Shown piece by piece: positions 42,017 through 51,242 of a DNA stretch of 64,000 nt (positions are counted from its first letter, which is position 1; each line of letters opens with the position of its first letter). Under the pieces are notes generated by a model. It was not told the origin of the DNA. It searched no databases and saw only the letters and a program-made list of their open reading frames with translations. Origin of the DNA: UBA2970 sp965221075. GTDB taxonomy: Bacteria; Verrucomicrobiota; Verrucomicrobiia; Limisphaerales; AAA164-E04. The DNA is taken from positions 1,054,001-1,118,000 of the forward strand of contig OZ244865.1 of the NCBI GenBank assembly GCA_965221075.1. The letters are read 5' to 3'. The translations under genes and the position numbers were made by a program.

Positions 42017-43213
42017 TCAGCGCGGGACAGGGCTGTGGAGGGGCTCCATGGGGATAGAGAAGGCGAAGACGCTTCCGCTGTCGGCCTCCTCCAGCCACAC
42101 CTGCCCGCCGTGCGCCTGGACGATGTGCTTGACGATGGCCAGGCCCAGGCCGGTGCCTCCCTGCTCCCGGCTGCGGGCCTTGTCCACCCGGAAGAAGCGC
42201 TCGAAGATGCGCTCCTGGGCCTCGGGAGGGATCGGCTGCCCCTCGTTGGCCACCTGCACACGGCAGCGCCCCTGGCCCGAGGAGGCGCTCACCGTGATCG
42301 TGCCCTGGGTCTCGCCGTACTTGATGCCGTTGTCGACTAGGTTCTGCAGCACCTGGAAGAGGCGGTCGTAGTCCCCCCAGATCTCCAGCCCGGGATCCAG
42401 ATCGGCCTCGAGCCTGATGCGGCGGGAGGCGGCCCGGTCCTGCAGGTTCTCGAAGACCCTCTGCACCAGGTCCGGGAGACTGATGCGGGAGTGGTTGATG
42501 GCGACGCGCCCCGACTCCAGCTGGGAGAGGGCCAGCAAATCCTCGGTGAGGAAGGTGAGCCGGTCGGTATGCTTCTGGATCTTGCGCAGGAAGCTTTCCT
42601 GCTGCGAGGGATCCTCGGTGATTCCATCCAGGATGGTCTCCACATAGCCCTTGATCAGCGAGATCGGCGTGCGCAGCTCGTGGCTGACGTTGGCCACGAA
42701 CTCCTTGCGCCGGCTCTCCAGCTCCCGGAAGCGGGTCAGGTCGTGGAAGAGCAGGATCACTCCGGACACATGCTCGGCCTCGCTGGTCCGGGTGGCGTTC
42801 ACCAGGTAGTAGCGGGTGCGCATCATGCCGTCGGTGAACTCCAGCTCCCGGCCGCTCTCCCGCCCTTCCTGCACCGCCTTCTGGAAGATCTCCTGAAGCT
42901 CGTGGGACCGTATCGTCTCCAGCAGCGACCTGCCCCGGCACTCCCCGACGATCCCCAGCTCCTGGCGGACGGCGGAGTTGGCCTGCTCCACCCGGCCCTC
43001 CTGGTCCAGGAGGATCACTCCCGAGGGGATGCGGTCCAGGAGGGTTTCCTGCTGCAGGCTCCGGTCCTCCGACCTCCTAAGGAGCTCCTCCTCCCGGCGC
43101 TGCCAGTCCTCCTCGATCCGGGCGAGCCTGCGGCGCAGCAGAAGCAGGCGCCGACCCAGGAGGATGCAGGCGGATCCCAGGAGGACCGAGAGGGCGATCC
43201 AGGCTCCTTCCAT
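42017..43213 (-). CDS. PhoR-like sensor histidine kinase
   Basis: This 398-residue kinase has one N-terminal membrane helix (residues 5-25), a short coiled-coil linker, a PAS domain (about 55-165: LLDRIPSGVILLDQEGRVEQ), a HisKA dimerisation domain with the phospho-accepting H178 in VSHELRTP, and a HATPase domain (NLVDNGIKYGE; GTGLGLAIVKHIV). With no periplasmic sensor domain, it resembles PhoR, which reads transporter state. It lies 11 bases downstream of the response regulator in the same operon. Its phosphate role is inferred only from architecture; no pst or phoU gene is in the window. Confidence 0.93.
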   Translation of the reverse strand: MEGAWIALSVLLGSACILLGRRLLLLRRRLARIEEDWQRREEELLRRSEDRSLQQETLLDRIPSGVILLDQEGRVEQANSAVRQELGIVGECRGRSLLETIRSHELQEIFQKAVQEGRESGRELEFTDGMMRTRYYLVNATRTSEAEHVSGVILLFHDLTRFRELESRRKEFVANVSHELRTPISLIKGYVETILDGITEDPSQQESFLRKIQKHTDRLTFLTEDLLALSQLESGRVAINHSRISLPDLVQRVFENLQDRAASRRIRLEADLDPGLEIWGDYDRLFQVLQNLVDNGIKYGETQGTITVSASSGQGRCRVQVANEGQPIPPEAQERIFERFFRVDKARSREQGGTGLGLAIVKHIVQAHGGQVWLEEADSGSVFAFSIPMEPLHSPVPR

Positions 43214-43224
43214 CCGCCCGGCTC

Positions 43225-43926
43225 CTAGTCGTCGAGCAGGCGGTAGCCCATCCCCCGGACCGTGTCCAGGAAGCGGGCGGCCTCTCCGAGCTTCTCCCTG
43301 AGCCGGCGGACGTGGGTGTCCACCGTGCGGGAGTCCACCAGGGAGCTGTACCCCCACACGTCCTGGAGCAGCTGCTCGCGGGACTGGACCCGCCCCTTCC
43401 TGCGGGCCAGCAGGCAGAGAAGGCGGAACTCGATCGGGGTCAGGGCCACCTTGCGGCTTCCGACGCTCACCCGGTGCCGGGGTATGTCGATGGAGAGCTC
43501 GTCGAACTCGAAGCGCTCCTGGCTCTCGGAGCCGGAGGGCCTGCGGGCGAGGAGGTTGCGGATGCGCAGAGCCAGCTCCCGGGGGCTGAAGGGCTTGGTG
43601 ACGTAGTCGTCGGCGCCCAGCTCCAGGCCCAGGACGCGGTCCACCTCCCCGGCCCGGGCGGTGAGCATGATGATCGGGATCCCGGCAGTGTCGCGGTTCC
43701 TGCGGAGGATCTTGCACACCTCCATGCCGTCCACCTCGGGAATCATCACGTCGAGCACGATCAGGTCGGGGCATAGCTTGCGGGCCTTGTCGAGCGCCTC
43801 CTGGCCGTCCTCGGCGCACAGCACGGCGAAGCCGGCCGACCTGAGGTTGACGCTCAGCAATTCCAGGGCGTCCGGCTCGTCGTCCACGATCAGCACCCGC
43901 TTCCGGCTGGGGCTGCTGTCGGTCAT
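43225..43926 (-). CDS. PhoB-like OmpR-family response regulator
   Basis: This 233-residue transcription factor has a receiver domain with acidic pair D15/D16, phospho-acceptor D59 in LIVLDVMIP, and the switch lysine K111 in DDYVTKPFS. A winged-helix DNA-binding domain follows (VALTPIEFRLLCLL; SRTVDTHVRRLREKLG; TVRGMGYRL). It is phosphorylated by the adjacent kinase at 42017. ATG 43926 begins MTDSSPSRKRVLIVDDE; no strong ribosome-binding site is evident. The zinc-ribbon membrane protein lies 50 bases upstream on the same strand. Confidence 0.95.
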   Translation of the reverse strand: MTDSSPSRKRVLIVDDEPDALELLSVNLRSAGFAVLCAEDGQEALDKARKLCPDLIVLDVMIPEVDGMEVCKILRRNRDTAGIPIIMLTARAGEVDRVLGLELGADDYVTKPFSPRELALRIRNLLARRPSGSESQERFEFDELSIDIPRHRVSVGSRKVALTPIEFRLLCLLARRKGRVQSREQLLQDVWGYSSLVDSRTVDTHVRRLREKLGEAARFLDTVRGMGYRLLDD

Positions 43927-43976
43927 TTTCTCTGCCGTGGGACGCTGGGAGGCGGGCCGGCTCCGCATCGGCCCGG

Positions 43977-44351
43977 TCAGCCGAGCAGCCGCCGCAGGAG
44001 GCGGTAGAGCAGGTACAGGGGGTAGACGGCCAGGGCCAGGATCAGCAGCAAGGCCAGGAAGCCGAGGATGCTGCCCAGCAGCGAGAAGGACCAGCTGAGC
44101 ACGACCAGGATCAGGAAGGCCCCGACCAGGCCCCACAGGAAATCCCGGGAGGAGCGGGCCGACCTCTTCTTTCCTCCCCATTCCTCCTTCACGAACTCCT
44201 CGTAGTCGAATCCGTCGTCATCGCAGTCCACTCCCATAGACTCGTAGCGGGCCCGCCGGGACCAGCCGGTCCGGGAGCAGGAGCCGCATTCGGGGCAGGC
44301 GCTCCACTTCTCCTCCAGCCGGGCCCCGCAGTTGGGACAGAAGGGTTCCAC
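43977..44351 (-). CDS. Zinc-ribbon membrane protein
   Basis: This 124-residue protein begins with a zinc ribbon built from CPNCG and CPECG pairs (residues 5-23), then an acidic linker (DCDDDGFDYEEFVKEEWGG), two hydrophobic segments (LWGLVGAFLILVVLSWSFSL; ILGFLALLLILALAVYPL), and a basic tail. The zinc ribbon is predicted on the cytoplasmic face. The start is GTG 44351, preceded by an AGGAG ribosome-binding site. The GNAT gene ends nine bases upstream, so the two are probably one transcript with the two-component genes. Function is unknown. Confidence 0.78.
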   Translation of the reverse strand: MEPFCPNCGARLEEKWSACPECGSCSRTGWSRRARYESMGVDCDDDGFDYEEFVKEEWGGKKRSARSSRDFLWGLVGAFLILVVLSWSFSLLGSILGFLALLLILALAVYPLYLLYRLLRRLLG

Positions 44352-44360
44352 GGGGGGCTC

Positions 44361-44942
44361 CTATCCGACCCCGGCGTACTCCTCGTCGGTGATCAGCTCC
44401 ATTCCCATCAGCACGTAGTCGTGGCCGATGGCCTGCATGTCCCGAACGTAGCCTTCCAGCCGGAGCAGCTCGCTGAAGCCCAGCAGGGCGAAGATCTCGA
44501 TCCCGCGGCTCTGCTCGGCGAAGAACTCGGCCTCCAGCTTCTCCAGGCCGATCCGGCGGGCGACCTCGATCACCTCGGCCACCAGGGCCCGGGCCAGCCC
44601 GCGTCCCCGGAACCGGGGATGGACCAGCACGCTCAGGCGCCCGATGTGGCGCTTCCACCCTCCCAGCTGCTGGTGCAGGGTGCACACCCCGGCCACCTCG
44701 TCGCCGATCAGGGCCAGGAGCGGCAGCTTGCATCCCAGGTCGATGTCGCTGCACCAGGAGTCGATCACCTCCCGGCGCTGGACGTGGTGCTTGATGAACA
44801 TCAGCTCCCGGGGCGGGATCGCCTGGAAGAACTTCCAGAAGGGATCCCGGTCCTCCCGCCGCAGCGGCCGGAGCAGGAATTCGGCCTGGCCGCCGGGAAG
44901 GGCCAGCTTCCTGGGATAGTCTTCCAGTACCGTTTCGAGCAT
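44361..44942 (-). CDS. GNAT family N-acetyltransferase
   Basis: This 193-residue protein has a clear Gcn5-related acetyltransferase core. The acetyl-CoA binding loop RFRGRGLARALVAEVIEVAR (about residues 110-129) follows the strand HIGRLSVLVHP, and FFAEQSRGIEIFALLGF supplies the last conserved strand-helix unit. It transfers acetyl groups from acetyl-CoA to an unknown amine. It starts at ATG 44942 with 79 bases separating it from the HEAT-repeat gene, which may mark a new promoter. It is the first gene of a four-gene run with the zinc-ribbon protein and the two-component pair. Confidence 0.9.
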   Translation of the reverse strand: MLETVLEDYPRKLALPGGQAEFLLRPLRREDRDPFWKFFQAIPPRELMFIKHHVQRREVIDSWCSDIDLGCKLPLLALIGDEVAGVCTLHQQLGGWKRHIGRLSVLVHPRFRGRGLARALVAEVIEVARRIGLEKLEAEFFAEQSRGIEIFALLGFSELLRLEGYVRDMQAIGHDYVLMGMELITDEEYAGVG

Positions 44943-45021
44943 GGAAAGTTCCTCTCCTGCGACTCCGCCACGCTAGGGAGGCCCTCCGGGAATTGTCAAC
45001 CCGATACCCGGCCCTGGATCC

Positions 45022-47244
45022 CTACGGGGCGATCTGCTCCAGCGCTTCGCGGGCCTCCCGGCGCACGCTGCTGTAGCGGTCGCGGCGGGAAAGCTCCTCC
45101 AGCCGCTGGCGGGCCGGGGCGGCCTCGTCCCCCAGATCTCCCAGACGCCGGCAGGAGAAGGCCCGCACCGCGGGGCTGGAGTCCTCCAGCCCCTCCCGGT
45201 AGACCGCCAGCTGGCTTGAGTGGGGAGGAATGCTGCGAAGCGCCGTCATGTAGCGGGAGGCGTCGATCCCGGTGGACAGCTGACGGAGCAGGGGACCGGT
45301 GGCCTCCACCGCCAGCTCCTCCAGCCTCCCCAGGTTGTCCGCGGCGGCCAGCCGGACCGGGGCCGAGGGATCGGAGAGGCCCGCGAGGCTGGCTTCCAGG
45401 ATCTCGGCGGGATCGGCTCCGGAGCGGCCCAGGCCCGCGATGCCCGCCTGGCGCAGCCCCTCGTGCCCGCTCCCCAGCGCCAGCCGGAACAGATCCCGGA
45501 TCTCCTCGCCCTCCTCCCCGAGCCGCTCCAGGCACTTCAGGGCGGCATGGCGGACCGGCTGGGCGGCCTCGCGGCAGAGCTGGTAGATCCTCCCGATCGA
45601 CTCCCCGGGCGCCTCGCCCAGGGCCCCCAGGCAGTCCAGCGCCGCCACCAGCAGAGCGTCCTCCTCCGAGTCCAGGTGGGCTGAGACGGGGCCGGCCAGG
45701 CCCCGGGCGGGGCTTCCGATCCGGCCCAGGGCCTCCAGCGCGGCCAGCCGGGTGCCGGGGGGCGCCAGCAGGGGCTCCAGCCGGTCCAGGATCGCCTGGT
45801 CGACCGAGGAGAGGAGGGCCGAGGCTCGGGCCGCAGCCGCCCGCACCTCGGCCGACTCGTCCTCCAGCAAGCGAGCCACCGCCGTCCGGTAGCCGTCGGG
45901 ATCGGTGCTCAGCGCCACCGCCGTGGAGAGGGCCGCGGCCCGGATTCCGGGTTCCTCCGACTCCAGGCCCGCCTCGATGGCCTTCAGGGCCGGGCGTCCG
46001 TCCCTGCCCATGGTTCCCACCGCGTGGAGCGCTGCCATGCGCAGCTCGGGACCGCCCTCCAGGAGAGCCCGGCGGAGCCGTTCCAGGCCCGGAATCCCGA
46101 AGCGTCCCAGGGCGGATGCGGTCCAGTGCCCGGACTGCAGGGCCCGGGGATCCCCCGCGGCATGCTCGAGGATCGGGTCCATGGCCGCCGGTCCCATGGC
46201 GACCAGGGCGTCCAGCAGCGGGGCCGAGCTTGCCTCGTCCTCCTCGATCATCCTGACGAGCAGGGGGACGGCGGAGGCCGCTGGAGGACCGATGCGTCCC
46301 AGGAGATCCGCCGCCCGGCGGCGCAGGACATGATCGGGATTTCCGAGCAGCTCGGACAGCTTCGGGACGGTCCGCTCGGGAGGGAGCTCCAGGGCCGCGT
46401 CGATCAGGGCCCGGCGCACCGCTTCGGACGGGTGCCTCATCAGGGGCCAGATCAGGGGGCCGATGGCCTCGCTGCCGGTGGCGTCGAGGGCCCTGAGGGC
46501 CAGGGCGGCGTCCTCCCCGGAGGCCTCCCTGTCGGCCAGGCCGGCCATGCCGGCCGCAGCGGCCAGGCGCGCAAGGCGGGGAGCCAGGGGGGCGGCCGCC
46601 TCTCCCATGGCCTCGATGGCGATCAGGACCGGGGCCGGCGGACGGGGTTCCTCCAGGCCCGCTTCCAGGGCCGGCAGGGCGGCCTCGCCCAGGCCTCCCA
46701 CCGCCAGGGCCGCCTGGCGGGCGACGAACTCCTCGGAATCCTCCATCAGCCGCAGCAGTCCGGGCAGGGCCGTCAGGGCCGTCTCCTCCATCCAGCCCAG
46801 GGCCTGGGCCGCTCCCGCCCTGACTCCCGGATTCTCGTGGGCGAGCGCCTGGCGCAGCGGCTCGAGGGCGGCCTCCCCCATTCTGGAGAGGGCGTGGGCC
46901 GAGCGGTACCAGCGGGGGCTGGCCCTTCCAGGCCGGTAGCTTTCGAGGTCCTCCAGCAGGGCGGGCAGGGCGGGCAGGGCGGCCGGGCCGATCCTCGCCA
47001 GGGCGGAGACCGAATGGAACCAGACCTGGGTGTCGTCGTCGCCGAGGGATCCGGCCAGGGCCTCCGCCGCCGGGGCGGCTCCGGAGCCCAGCCGCTCCAG
47101 CTCCCTGGCGGCGTCGCGCCGCACCTGGGTGGTTGGGGACTGCAGCTGGCCGATCAGCTCGGCCAGGGGCGGGGCCTCTTCCTGGGCCAGGAGGGAGGGG
47201 AGGCCGAGCAGCGCCCAGGCGGCCGCACAGATGCCGGACCTCAT
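45022..47244 (-). CDS. Exported HEAT-repeat protein
   Basis: This 740-residue protein carries an N-terminal signal peptide (MRSGICAAAWALLGLPSLLA) and about 16 to 18 HEAT/PBS-lyase type repeats across nearly its whole length. Typical units are QVRRDAARELERLGSGAAPA and AVRAFSCRRLGDLGDEAAPA. Such arrays form curved alpha-solenoids for protein binding. It is the last gene of the run with the DUF1592 and DUF1552 genes, 22 bases after the DUF1552 stop, and is probably exported to the same compartment. The repeat DNA is internally repetitive, for example near 46950-46990. Confidence 0.88.
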   Translation of the reverse strand: MRSGICAAAWALLGLPSLLAQEEAPPLAELIGQLQSPTTQVRRDAARELERLGSGAAPAAEALAGSLGDDDTQVWFHSVSALARIGPAALPALPALLEDLESYRPGRASPRWYRSAHALSRMGEAALEPLRQALAHENPGVRAGAAQALGWMEETALTALPGLLRLMEDSEEFVARQAALAVGGLGEAALPALEAGLEEPRPPAPVLIAIEAMGEAAAPLAPRLARLAAAAGMAGLADREASGEDAALALRALDATGSEAIGPLIWPLMRHPSEAVRRALIDAALELPPERTVPKLSELLGNPDHVLRRRAADLLGRIGPPAASAVPLLVRMIEEDEASSAPLLDALVAMGPAAMDPILEHAAGDPRALQSGHWTASALGRFGIPGLERLRRALLEGGPELRMAALHAVGTMGRDGRPALKAIEAGLESEEPGIRAAALSTAVALSTDPDGYRTAVARLLEDESAEVRAAAARASALLSSVDQAILDRLEPLLAPPGTRLAALEALGRIGSPARGLAGPVSAHLDSEEDALLVAALDCLGALGEAPGESIGRIYQLCREAAQPVRHAALKCLERLGEEGEEIRDLFRLALGSGHEGLRQAGIAGLGRSGADPAEILEASLAGLSDPSAPVRLAAADNLGRLEELAVEATGPLLRQLSTGIDASRYMTALRSIPPHSSQLAVYREGLEDSSPAVRAFSCRRLGDLGDEAAPARQRLEELSRRDRYSSVRREAREALEQIAP

Positions 47245-47266
47245 GCCCGGAGCCGGTCCTGCCCGT

Positions 47267-48628
47267 CTAGCCCACCAGGCCCGGAAGGCGGCCGGTGCTG
47301 TCGCCGAAGCGCTCCGGGTGCACGCCCATCTGGTCGAGCATGGTGAGGAAGAGGTTGGACATCGGGGTCTCGTAGTGGAAGCGGAGGTGCCGCCCCGGAG
47401 CGATGGCCCCTCCGGCCCGCCCTGCCAGGATCACCGGCAGGTTCTCGTTGTTGTGGCGGTTGCCGTCGCTGATGCCGGCCCCGTAGAGGATCATGCAGTT
47501 GTCCAGCAGGCTCCCCTCTCCCTCGGGAATCGACTTGAGCCGCTGCAGGACGTAGGAGACCTGGCGGGCGTGGAACTCGTTGATGTCGCTGATCTTGGCC
47601 AGCTTGACCGGATCGTTCTGGTGGTGGGAGAGGGAGTGGTGGCCCTCGTTGACCCCGATCTCGGAGTAGCTGCGGTTGCTGCCCTCGTTGGCCAGCATGA
47701 AGGTGGCGATGCGGGTGGAGTCGGTCTGGAAGGCCAGCACCATCATGTCCCCCAGCAGGCGCAGGTGGTCCTCGTACTGGCCGGGGACGCCCTCGGGCCG
47801 GGACTGCCCGGACAGGATCCGGCGGCGCTGGAGGCCGTCCTGCTCGGCGCGCTCCATCCGCTGCTCGATCTCCCGGACCGCGGCGAGGTACTCGTCCAGC
47901 TTGAGGCGGTCGCCCCGATCCACCCGCTTCGCCAGGAGGCCCGCGTCCTCCAGGACGAAGTCCAGGATGCTGCGCCGCTCCCGCTGCCTGCGCAGCCGGC
48001 GCTCCCGGTCCTCGGCCGGATCGCCGCTTCCGAAGAGACGCTCGAAGACCAGCCGGGGGTTGGTCTCCTTGGCCACCGGAGTGGCCCCGTCGCGCCAGGA
48101 GATGTTGTTGGAGTAGGAGCAGGCGTAGCCCGAGTCGCACTTCCCCGACTGCCGGCCCTTCTCGGCCCCCAGCTCGAGCGAGGCGAACCGGGTCCGGCCT
48201 CCCACGTGCCGGGCCGCCAGCTGGTCGACCGAGACCCCGGCCCGGATCTCGGCTCCCTGGCTCTTGAGCGGCTGCACCCCGGTCAGGAAGACCCCCGCCG
48301 AGCGGGCGTGGTCCCCGGGGCCGTCTCCGTTGCCCCGGCCCTTGTCGTGGGTCAGGCCGGTGAGCACGGTGATGTCCCGGCGCACCGGCTCCATGGACCG
48401 GAGGATCTTGGGCAGCTGGAAGTGGCGCCCGGCATCGCTGGGCGTCCAGTCGGGCATGTGCATGCCGTTGGGGACGAACAGGAAGGCCATCCGCACCGGG
48501 GGGGCTTCGGGCGCGGCGGCGGCCAGCCCCCGGACCGGGCCGGCCGACTCCAGCACCGGCAGGGCCATGGACACGCCCAGGCCCCTGAGGAAGGAGCGGC
48601 GGGAGTGGAACGCTTTTCCAGATCTCAT
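47267..48628 (-). CDS. DUF1552 protein, Tat-exported
   Basis: This 453-residue protein starts with a twin-arginine signal (SRRSFLRGLGVSMALPVLES), so it is exported folded. The body matches DUF1552: MAFLFVPNGMHMPDW near residue 50, DHARSAGVFLTG, and NLFLTMLDQMG near the C-terminus. DUF1552 proteins are almost always found beside DUF1592-type cytochromes in planctomycetes, verrucomicrobia and myxobacteria; the pair has no established biochemical role. The ATG at 48628 overlaps the stop of the upstream DUF1592 gene by four bases (ATGA), indicating coupled translation. Confidence 0.93.
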   Translation of the reverse strand: MRSGKAFHSRRSFLRGLGVSMALPVLESAGPVRGLAAAAPEAPPVRMAFLFVPNGMHMPDWTPSDAGRHFQLPKILRSMEPVRRDITVLTGLTHDKGRGNGDGPGDHARSAGVFLTGVQPLKSQGAEIRAGVSVDQLAARHVGGRTRFASLELGAEKGRQSGKCDSGYACSYSNNISWRDGATPVAKETNPRLVFERLFGSGDPAEDRERRLRRQRERRSILDFVLEDAGLLAKRVDRGDRLKLDEYLAAVREIEQRMERAEQDGLQRRRILSGQSRPEGVPGQYEDHLRLLGDMMVLAFQTDSTRIATFMLANEGSNRSYSEIGVNEGHHSLSHHQNDPVKLAKISDINEFHARQVSYVLQRLKSIPEGEGSLLDNCMILYGAGISDGNRHNNENLPVILAGRAGGAIAPGRHLRFHYETPMSNLFLTMLDQMGVHPERFGDSTGRLPGLVG

Positions 48629-50973
48629 TGTTGTCGGGGGTTCAGGCCCGTCTTCCGGAACGGATCGCTGCGGACGACCGCCAGGACCAGCGCCGAGAAA
48701 CGGTGTCCGTCCTCGCGCAGGGCCGAGACGATGTCGTCCACGGCGCACTGGTCATAGTATTCCAATCCACGGCCCAGCGCAAAGGTCAACATCCTTTCGC
48801 TCGCCGTGCGCAGAAAGGTCTCCTCCTGCTTGAGGATGGCGATCAGCTCCCGGGGCCCCTCGAAGCTCCTTCCGTCGGGGAGCTCCCCCGATGGATCGAT
48901 GGGGAAGGCGCCGTCCAGCTCCCGCCAGGCGCCGATGGCGTCGAAGTTCTCCAGGGCGAAGCCGATGGGATCCATCTTGGCGTGGCAGGTGGCGCACTCC
49001 GCCTTGGCCCGGTGGCGCTCGAGCCGTTCCCGCAGCGAGGCGCCCTCCGCCGACTCTCCGTCCTCCTCCAGCTCCTCGACGTCGGGAGGGGGCGGCGGGG
49101 GAGGGGTGCCGAGGATCTGCTCCAGCACCCACTTGCCCCGGATCACCGGCGAGGTCCGGGTGGGATTGGAGGTCAGGGCCAGGGTGGACGCCTGGGTGAG
49201 GATGCCGCCTCTGACGCTGCCGCCGTCCAGCGGGATCCGGCGGAACTCCGGACCGAAGTCCCCCTCCATGCCGTAGTGGTCGGCCAGGCGGCGGTTGACG
49301 AAGGTGAAGTCGGCGTCGAGCAGGTCCAGCAGGCTGCGGTCCTCCCGCATCACCGCCCCGAAGAAGAGCTCGCTCTCGCGGCGCATGGCCTGGCGCAGCG
49401 CCTCGTCGAAGTCGGGGAAGGACTCCGGATCCGGGGCCACCGTCTCCAGGTTGCGGAACTGGAGCCACTGTCCGGCGAAATGGACGACCAGCGCGTCGGC
49501 CTTGGGGCTGGCGATCATCCGGCGCACCTGCCGCTCCAGGACCTCCTCCTCCAGCAGGGCGCCGCTTCCGGCCAGATCCCGCAGCTCGTCGTCGGGCATG
49601 CTGCTCCACAGGAAGTAGGAGAGCCTCGAAGCCAGCTCCCAGGGATCCAGGGCGCGCGCTCCCGAGCCGCTCTCCCCGACGCCCTCGCCCGCCATCTCCC
49701 AGCGGAAGAGGAAGCGGGGCGAGGCCAGCACCGCCTTGACCGCCACCAGGACCGATTCCTCGAAGCCGGCCCGGCTGTCCAGGGATGCCTGGACCAGGTC
49801 CAGCAGCCGGTCCAGCTGCGAGGGAGAGGGGGGGCGCCTCCAGGCGCGGGCGGCGAACGGGGCGAGGATGCGGCGCGCCGACTCCCGCTCCCCGCCCGGC
49901 TCGGGCATCTCGGTGAACAGGCGGGAGTAGGGTTCGGACGGGGGAGGGGCGGGCAGGCCCAGAGGCCCCTCCAGAACCACATGGTCGACGAAGAGGTTGC
50001 GATCGCCGTTGAGCTCCTCGACCGGATTGTCCTGCTGGTTGTAGTTGTTGACGTAGCCCAGCTCCAGGCGGTGGGCGCCCTCGGAGAGCCGCATCTCCAC
50101 CGGATAGGCGCCGGGGGAGGATCGCCGGGCCCCGACATCCAGGATCCGGGCTTCCTGCCGATCCACCCTCACCGAAAGCCGGGCCGGATCGGGGCCCGCC
50201 TGATCGCCCCAGGCACGGATCCTGAGCATGTACTCTCCCTCCCGGTCCACCGTCAGGAGCCGGGAGGCGGTCCCCTCCCGGTAGAATCCCATCGCCTGGT
50301 CCTCCGCCCGGACGTGATCCGGAACGTGGGAGCGGAAGGTCTCGGCCTCGATCCGGAGCGCCGGGGGCCAGGCGGCTTCCTCCCGGCGGTAGGCCCGCTC
50401 CACGATCTCCTCGGCGGCGTCGAGGTACTTCTCCATCAGGAGGGGGGACAGGGAGAGGACGTCCCCGATGTTGTCGAAGCCGTAGCCGACCTCGTCCAGG
50501 GGGAAGTCCTCGGCCGGCTGGAAGTCTATGCCCACCAGGTCCCGGACGGTGTTGTTGTACTCGGCCCGGTTCATCCGGCGCGCCGTCACCCGGCCGGGGA
50601 GATCCAGGTCGTCGCAGTCGAAGCGGGCCAGCTCCTCATTGACGAACTGGACGAAGCGGATCCTCTCCTCCTCGGTGGGCTGGGCCTTGCCGGAGGGAGG
50701 CATCTCACGTTCGGACAGCATGTGCCGGACCGATTCCCACACCTTCCGGCGCTGGTACATCAGGGTTCCCGGCCCGAAGCTCTCCAGATCCAGGCTCGCC
50801 TTGGGGCGCGGTCCGCCGTGGCATCCGTTGCAGTACTGCTGCAGGAAGGGCGAGGCCTGCCTGGCGAAGGCGTCCTCCTCTCCCTGGAGAGGCTCCGGCA
50901 GGAGGGCGCACAGGAGCGCGGCTGCCGGGAAGAGGATCCGCTTCCTGTCCGGCGTTCTGCGGCTCGGTCTCAT
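48625..50973 (-). CDS. Cytochrome-like DUF1587/DUF1592/DUF1588/DUF1585 protein
   Basis: This 782-residue exported protein has a signal peptide, then a c-type haem motif C48-NG-C51-H52 (QYCNGCHGG), DUF1587 (RMNRAEYNNTVRDLVGID), a carbohydrate-binding-like beta region (about 215-340), DUF1595/DUF1592 (LASRLSYFLWSSMPDDELR), DUF1588 (SNPTRTSPVIRGKWVLEQIL) with a second haem motif C660-AT-C663-H664, and a C-terminal DUF1585 (FALGRGLEYYDQCAVDDIV). The arrangement is that of planctomycete-type paired cytochrome proteins. ATG 50973 gives the expected signal peptide. It heads the DUF1592-DUF1552-HEAT operon and diverges from the Nudix-like gene across 269 bases. Confidence 0.94.
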   Translation of the reverse strand: MRPSRRTPDRKRILFPAAALLCALLPEPLQGEEDAFARQASPFLQQYCNGCHGGPRPKASLDLESFGPGTLMYQRRKVWESVRHMLSEREMPPSGKAQPTEEERIRFVQFVNEELARFDCDDLDLPGRVTARRMNRAEYNNTVRDLVGIDFQPAEDFPLDEVGYGFDNIGDVLSLSPLLMEKYLDAAEEIVERAYRREEAAWPPALRIEAETFRSHVPDHVRAEDQAMGFYREGTASRLLTVDREGEYMLRIRAWGDQAGPDPARLSVRVDRQEARILDVGARRSSPGAYPVEMRLSEGAHRLELGYVNNYNQQDNPVEELNGDRNLFVDHVVLEGPLGLPAPPPSEPYSRLFTEMPEPGGERESARRILAPFAARAWRRPPSPSQLDRLLDLVQASLDSRAGFEESVLVAVKAVLASPRFLFRWEMAGEGVGESGSGARALDPWELASRLSYFLWSSMPDDELRDLAGSGALLEEEVLERQVRRMIASPKADALVVHFAGQWLQFRNLETVAPDPESFPDFDEALRQAMRRESELFFGAVMREDRSLLDLLDADFTFVNRRLADHYGMEGDFGPEFRRIPLDGGSVRGGILTQASTLALTSNPTRTSPVIRGKWVLEQILGTPPPPPPPDVEELEEDGESAEGASLRERLERHRAKAECATCHAKMDPIGFALENFDAIGAWRELDGAFPIDPSGELPDGRSFEGPRELIAILKQEETFLRTASERMLTFALGRGLEYYDQCAVDDIVSALREDGHRFSALVLAVVRSDPFRKTGLNPRQQ

Positions 50974-51242
50974 CTCATGAAGCCAAGGCTGCTCGGAAGG
51001 GTAGCGACGCGGGAGGCGAGAGCAAGAATAGCCTTCGGCGCCTTCGCGGGCCGGGCAGGCGGATCGCCCGGAGGAACGCGTCCTTGCGCCCGCCGCCGGC
51101 CGCAGAAGCCATGCATGAACGGCGGGCAGGCGAAGGATGGGGAGCGGCTCCTGGCCGGAACGGCGCTTGGGCTTCCACATTTCCTCCGGCGCCTCTAGCA
51201 TCCGGCCCGGCAGCCCCCCCGTCCGGGGCCGGCGGCCGTCCT

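Noticed and set aside
46940..46990. GGGCAGGGC direct repeats as a separate repeat element
   Set aside because: They are codons for Ala-Leu-Pro units of the HEAT-repeat protein and are explained by it.
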